From: Amycolatopsis orientalis DSM 40040 = KCTC 9412
GTDB lineage: Bacteria > Actinomycetota > Actinomycetes > Mycobacteriales > Pseudonocardiaceae
Assembly (NCBI RefSeq): GCF_000478275.1
Contig: NZ_ASJB01000074.1
Span: 1-64,000, forward strand
Direction of reading: 5' to 3'
DNA: 64,000 nt
In this document: piece after piece, positions 62,748 to 64,000 of the stretch
Position numbering within the stretch: position 1 is the stretch's first letter
How the letters are laid out: each line of letters starts with the position of its first letter
The notes under the pieces: generated by a model
What the model was told of the DNA's origin: nothing
The model's input: only the letters and a program-made list of their open reading frames with translations
Database searches by the model: none
Program-made: the position numbers and the translations under genes

Positions 62748-63146
62748 ATGAGCGCCGACGAAACGTCCAGTATGAAGACGACCCTGGACGGCCTCGTCCG
62801 CGAGCAGGCGGAGCGCCGGGGACTGCGGGATCAGCGTGCGAAGGAGATCAAGGCCGGCGCGCAGGAATTCATGACCAAGCAGGTCCAAACGGCGCAGCGG
62901 TACGTCGAGCATCGGCGGGAACTGGGGCAGCGCAAGACGAAATCCGGCTGGAGCACCGACCGGACGCACGCGGAACCGGGGAACGGCTCGGCGTTCGAGG
63001 ACGCGCCCGGCTTCGAAGCCCCGGCGTTCACCCCGGAGCCGTCCGTCCGCACGCCGCGGGACGCACCCCGTCGCGCTCCACGGCCCCGGCAGGCGCCGGT
63101 GGATGACGAGGACGACGCCTTCCTCAACAACCGTTGGCGCGACTGA
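62748..63146 (+). CDS. Small hydrophilic protein of the ESX-like cluster
   Basis: A 132-residue protein with a charged helical N-terminal half (LVREQAERRGLRDQRAKEI) and a Pro/Arg-rich disordered tail. No family was recognised. ATG 62748 has AGGGGAGA upstream and lies 20 bp after the large protein, so it closes the five-gene cluster. A chaperone-like role for the ESX-type partner is possible but unproven. Confidence 0.65.
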   Translation: MSADETSSMKTTLDGLVREQAERRGLRDQRAKEIKAGAQEFMTKQVQTAQRYVEHRRELGQRKTKSGWSTDRTHAEPGNGSAFEDAPGFEAPAFTPEPSVRTPRDAPRRAPRPRQAPVDDEDDAFLNNRWRD

Positions 63147-63156
63147 CCTTCCGGGC

Positions 63157-63188
63157 GGCTCGACGTCGTCAGACGGCGACGTCGAGCC
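63157..63188. terminator. Terminator hairpin after the acyl-AMP ligase / ESX-like cluster
   Basis: GGCTCGACGTCG and CGACGTCGAGCC are perfect 12-bp arms with an 8-nt loop, 10 bp after the last stop. No U-tract follows, as is common in actinobacteria. The rest of 63189-63471 shows no supported gene. Confidence 0.75.
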
Positions 63189-63471
63189 GCAGCACGAGCG
63201 GGAGTGAGAGCACCGAATCCAGTGACATGGCCACGGTGTGGGTCTTGAACGTGCTTTGGTGCTCTCCCTGCCGCAGTGATCGAGCGATCGAGATGGCGGT
63301 GGCCGGGAGCATCGGGGCGCCCGGCAGGGCAAGGACGGCCCTTGTGCACGCGCGCGGTGCTGGACGGATGGAGTGACGATCTCTTCGCGGCCGCAGGTGT
63401 GAAGGGGCAGGGCCGGGGTACCCGGCGAAATGTTCGCCTGGTTCCGGGCTGGAGAAAGCCGTTCCGGAGTC

Positions 63472-64000
63472 ATGCAGAGGCGGCTGACCCGACCCTTGTT
63501 CCGCCATACCAAGCTCCTGCAATTCGAAGCCAAGCCCGAAAAGCCCGACCCCGTCTACGCCCGCAAGCTCCAGGAACTGATCGGCGGCGCGTACGGCGAG
63601 ATGACCGTGACCATGCAATATCTGTTCCAGGGCTGGAATTGCCGGATCGAGGGCAAGTACAAGGACCTGATCATGGACACGGCCACCGAGGAGATCGGGC
63701 ACGTGGAGATGCTCGCGACGATGGTCGCCCGGTTGCTGGAAGGAGCGCCCGCGACCGAGACGGCCGAGGCGGCCAAGGATCCGGTGATGGCGGCCGTCCT
63801 CGGCGGGATGGATCCGCAGCAGGCGATCGTCGCGGGCGGTGGCGCGCTGCCCAACAACAGCCAAGGGGTGCCGTGGAACGGTGGTTACATCGTGGCCAGC
63901 GGCAACCTGCTGGCCGATTTCCGGGCCAACGCCGCGGCCGAGGCGCAGGGCAGGCTGCAGACCGCGCGTCTCTACAACATGACCGACGATCCCGGCGTGA
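63472..64000 (+). CDS. Manganese catalase (truncated by window end)
   Basis: The first about 176 residues of a dimanganese catalase, which destroys hydrogen peroxide. LFRHTKLLQFEAKPEKPDPV is the family start, and GEMTVTMQYLFQGWNCR and TEEIGHVEML supply Glu/His metal ligands. The gene runs off the right edge. ATG 63472 is taken as start, but family members usually begin at the codon corresponding to TTG 63496, which is an alternative. Confidence 0.9.
   Translation, partial: MQRRLTRPLFRHTKLLQFEAKPEKPDPVYARKLQELIGGAYGEMTVTMQYLFQGWNCRIEGKYKDLIMDTATEEIGHVEMLATMVARLLEGAPATETAEAAKDPVMAAVLGGMDPQQAIVAGGGALPNNSQGVPWNGGYIVASGNLLADFRANAAAEAQGRLQTARLYNMTDDPGV

Noticed and set aside
63169..63864. Minus-strand open frame opposite the manganese catalase
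   Set aside because: Most of it is antisense to a clear catalase gene, and its end falls in the loop of the terminator hairpin at 63157-63188.

Overview
The window looks like chromosomal DNA of a high-GC filamentous actinobacterium, most likely Amycolatopsis or another Pseudonocardiaceae. The evidence is strong third-codon GC bias, frequent GTG and TTG starts, many ATGA or GTGA overlaps, an AfsR/SARP regulator, ANTAR proteins, an ESX-type secreted-protein locus and mycothiol-type arsenate reduction. No tRNA, rRNA, CRISPR array, insertion sequence or prophage was recognised. The right end cuts a manganese catalase gene.

Layout. 0-4 kb: an HNH-like protein, then an ECF41 sigma factor with an oxidoreductase and an NAD(P)-binding epimerase-like protein, which is the classic ECF41 neighbourhood. 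4.3-7.6 kb: a DUF4331 exported protein, a TPR protein and a small lipoprotein-like protein. 7.6-12.8 kb: an AfsR-like SARP, an FAD monooxygenase and its divergent MerR regulator. 12.8-19.6 kb: an rsbRST-type stressosome operon with two phosphatase modules, an upstream MarR regulator, a divergent PP2C phosphatase and a MEDS/ATPase anti-sigma protein. 20-23.5 kb: a methyltransferase, two GAF/ANTAR proteins, Hsp20 and a small protein with a near-consensus promoter. 23.5-26.7 kb: a saccharopine-dehydrogenase-like enzyme with divergent TetR, and a secreted HExxH protein.

26.7-48.5 kb is a low-oxygen respiration and dormancy block: cytochrome bd oxidase (cydAB) with fused cydDC, two Acg-type nitroreductase-like proteins, an Rv1733c-like membrane protein, a universal stress protein, a CtpF-like P-type ATPase, narK, and narGHJI followed by a CBS-pair protein and a YwiC-like protein. 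These families match the DosR dormancy regulon of Mycobacterium tuberculosis. Four intergenic promoter regions in the block carry a related 14-bp DosR-box-like palindrome at 32728, 35427, 40495 and 48613.

48.7-55.8 kb: a membrane protein, an acetyl-CoA hydrolase/transferase, AhpD-like and TetR, HxlR, a secreted protein, LysR and a MerR regulator. The MerR gene is preceded by about 620 nt of apparently non-coding DNA with repeated hairpins, a candidate structured RNA. 55.4-57.4 kb: an arsenic locus (ArsR, ArsC, ACR3). 57.6-63.1 kb: a tightly packed cluster joining a fatty-acyl-AMP ligase and an acyl carrier protein to an EspC-like protein, a 979-residue Gly-rich protein and a small hydrophilic protein.

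Two families of dispersed intergenic hairpins recur: a palindrome with core GTGAGTGGTAA (four copies) and a 77-bp element with conserved length (three copies). One 77-bp copy is read through as the C-terminal tail of CydDC.
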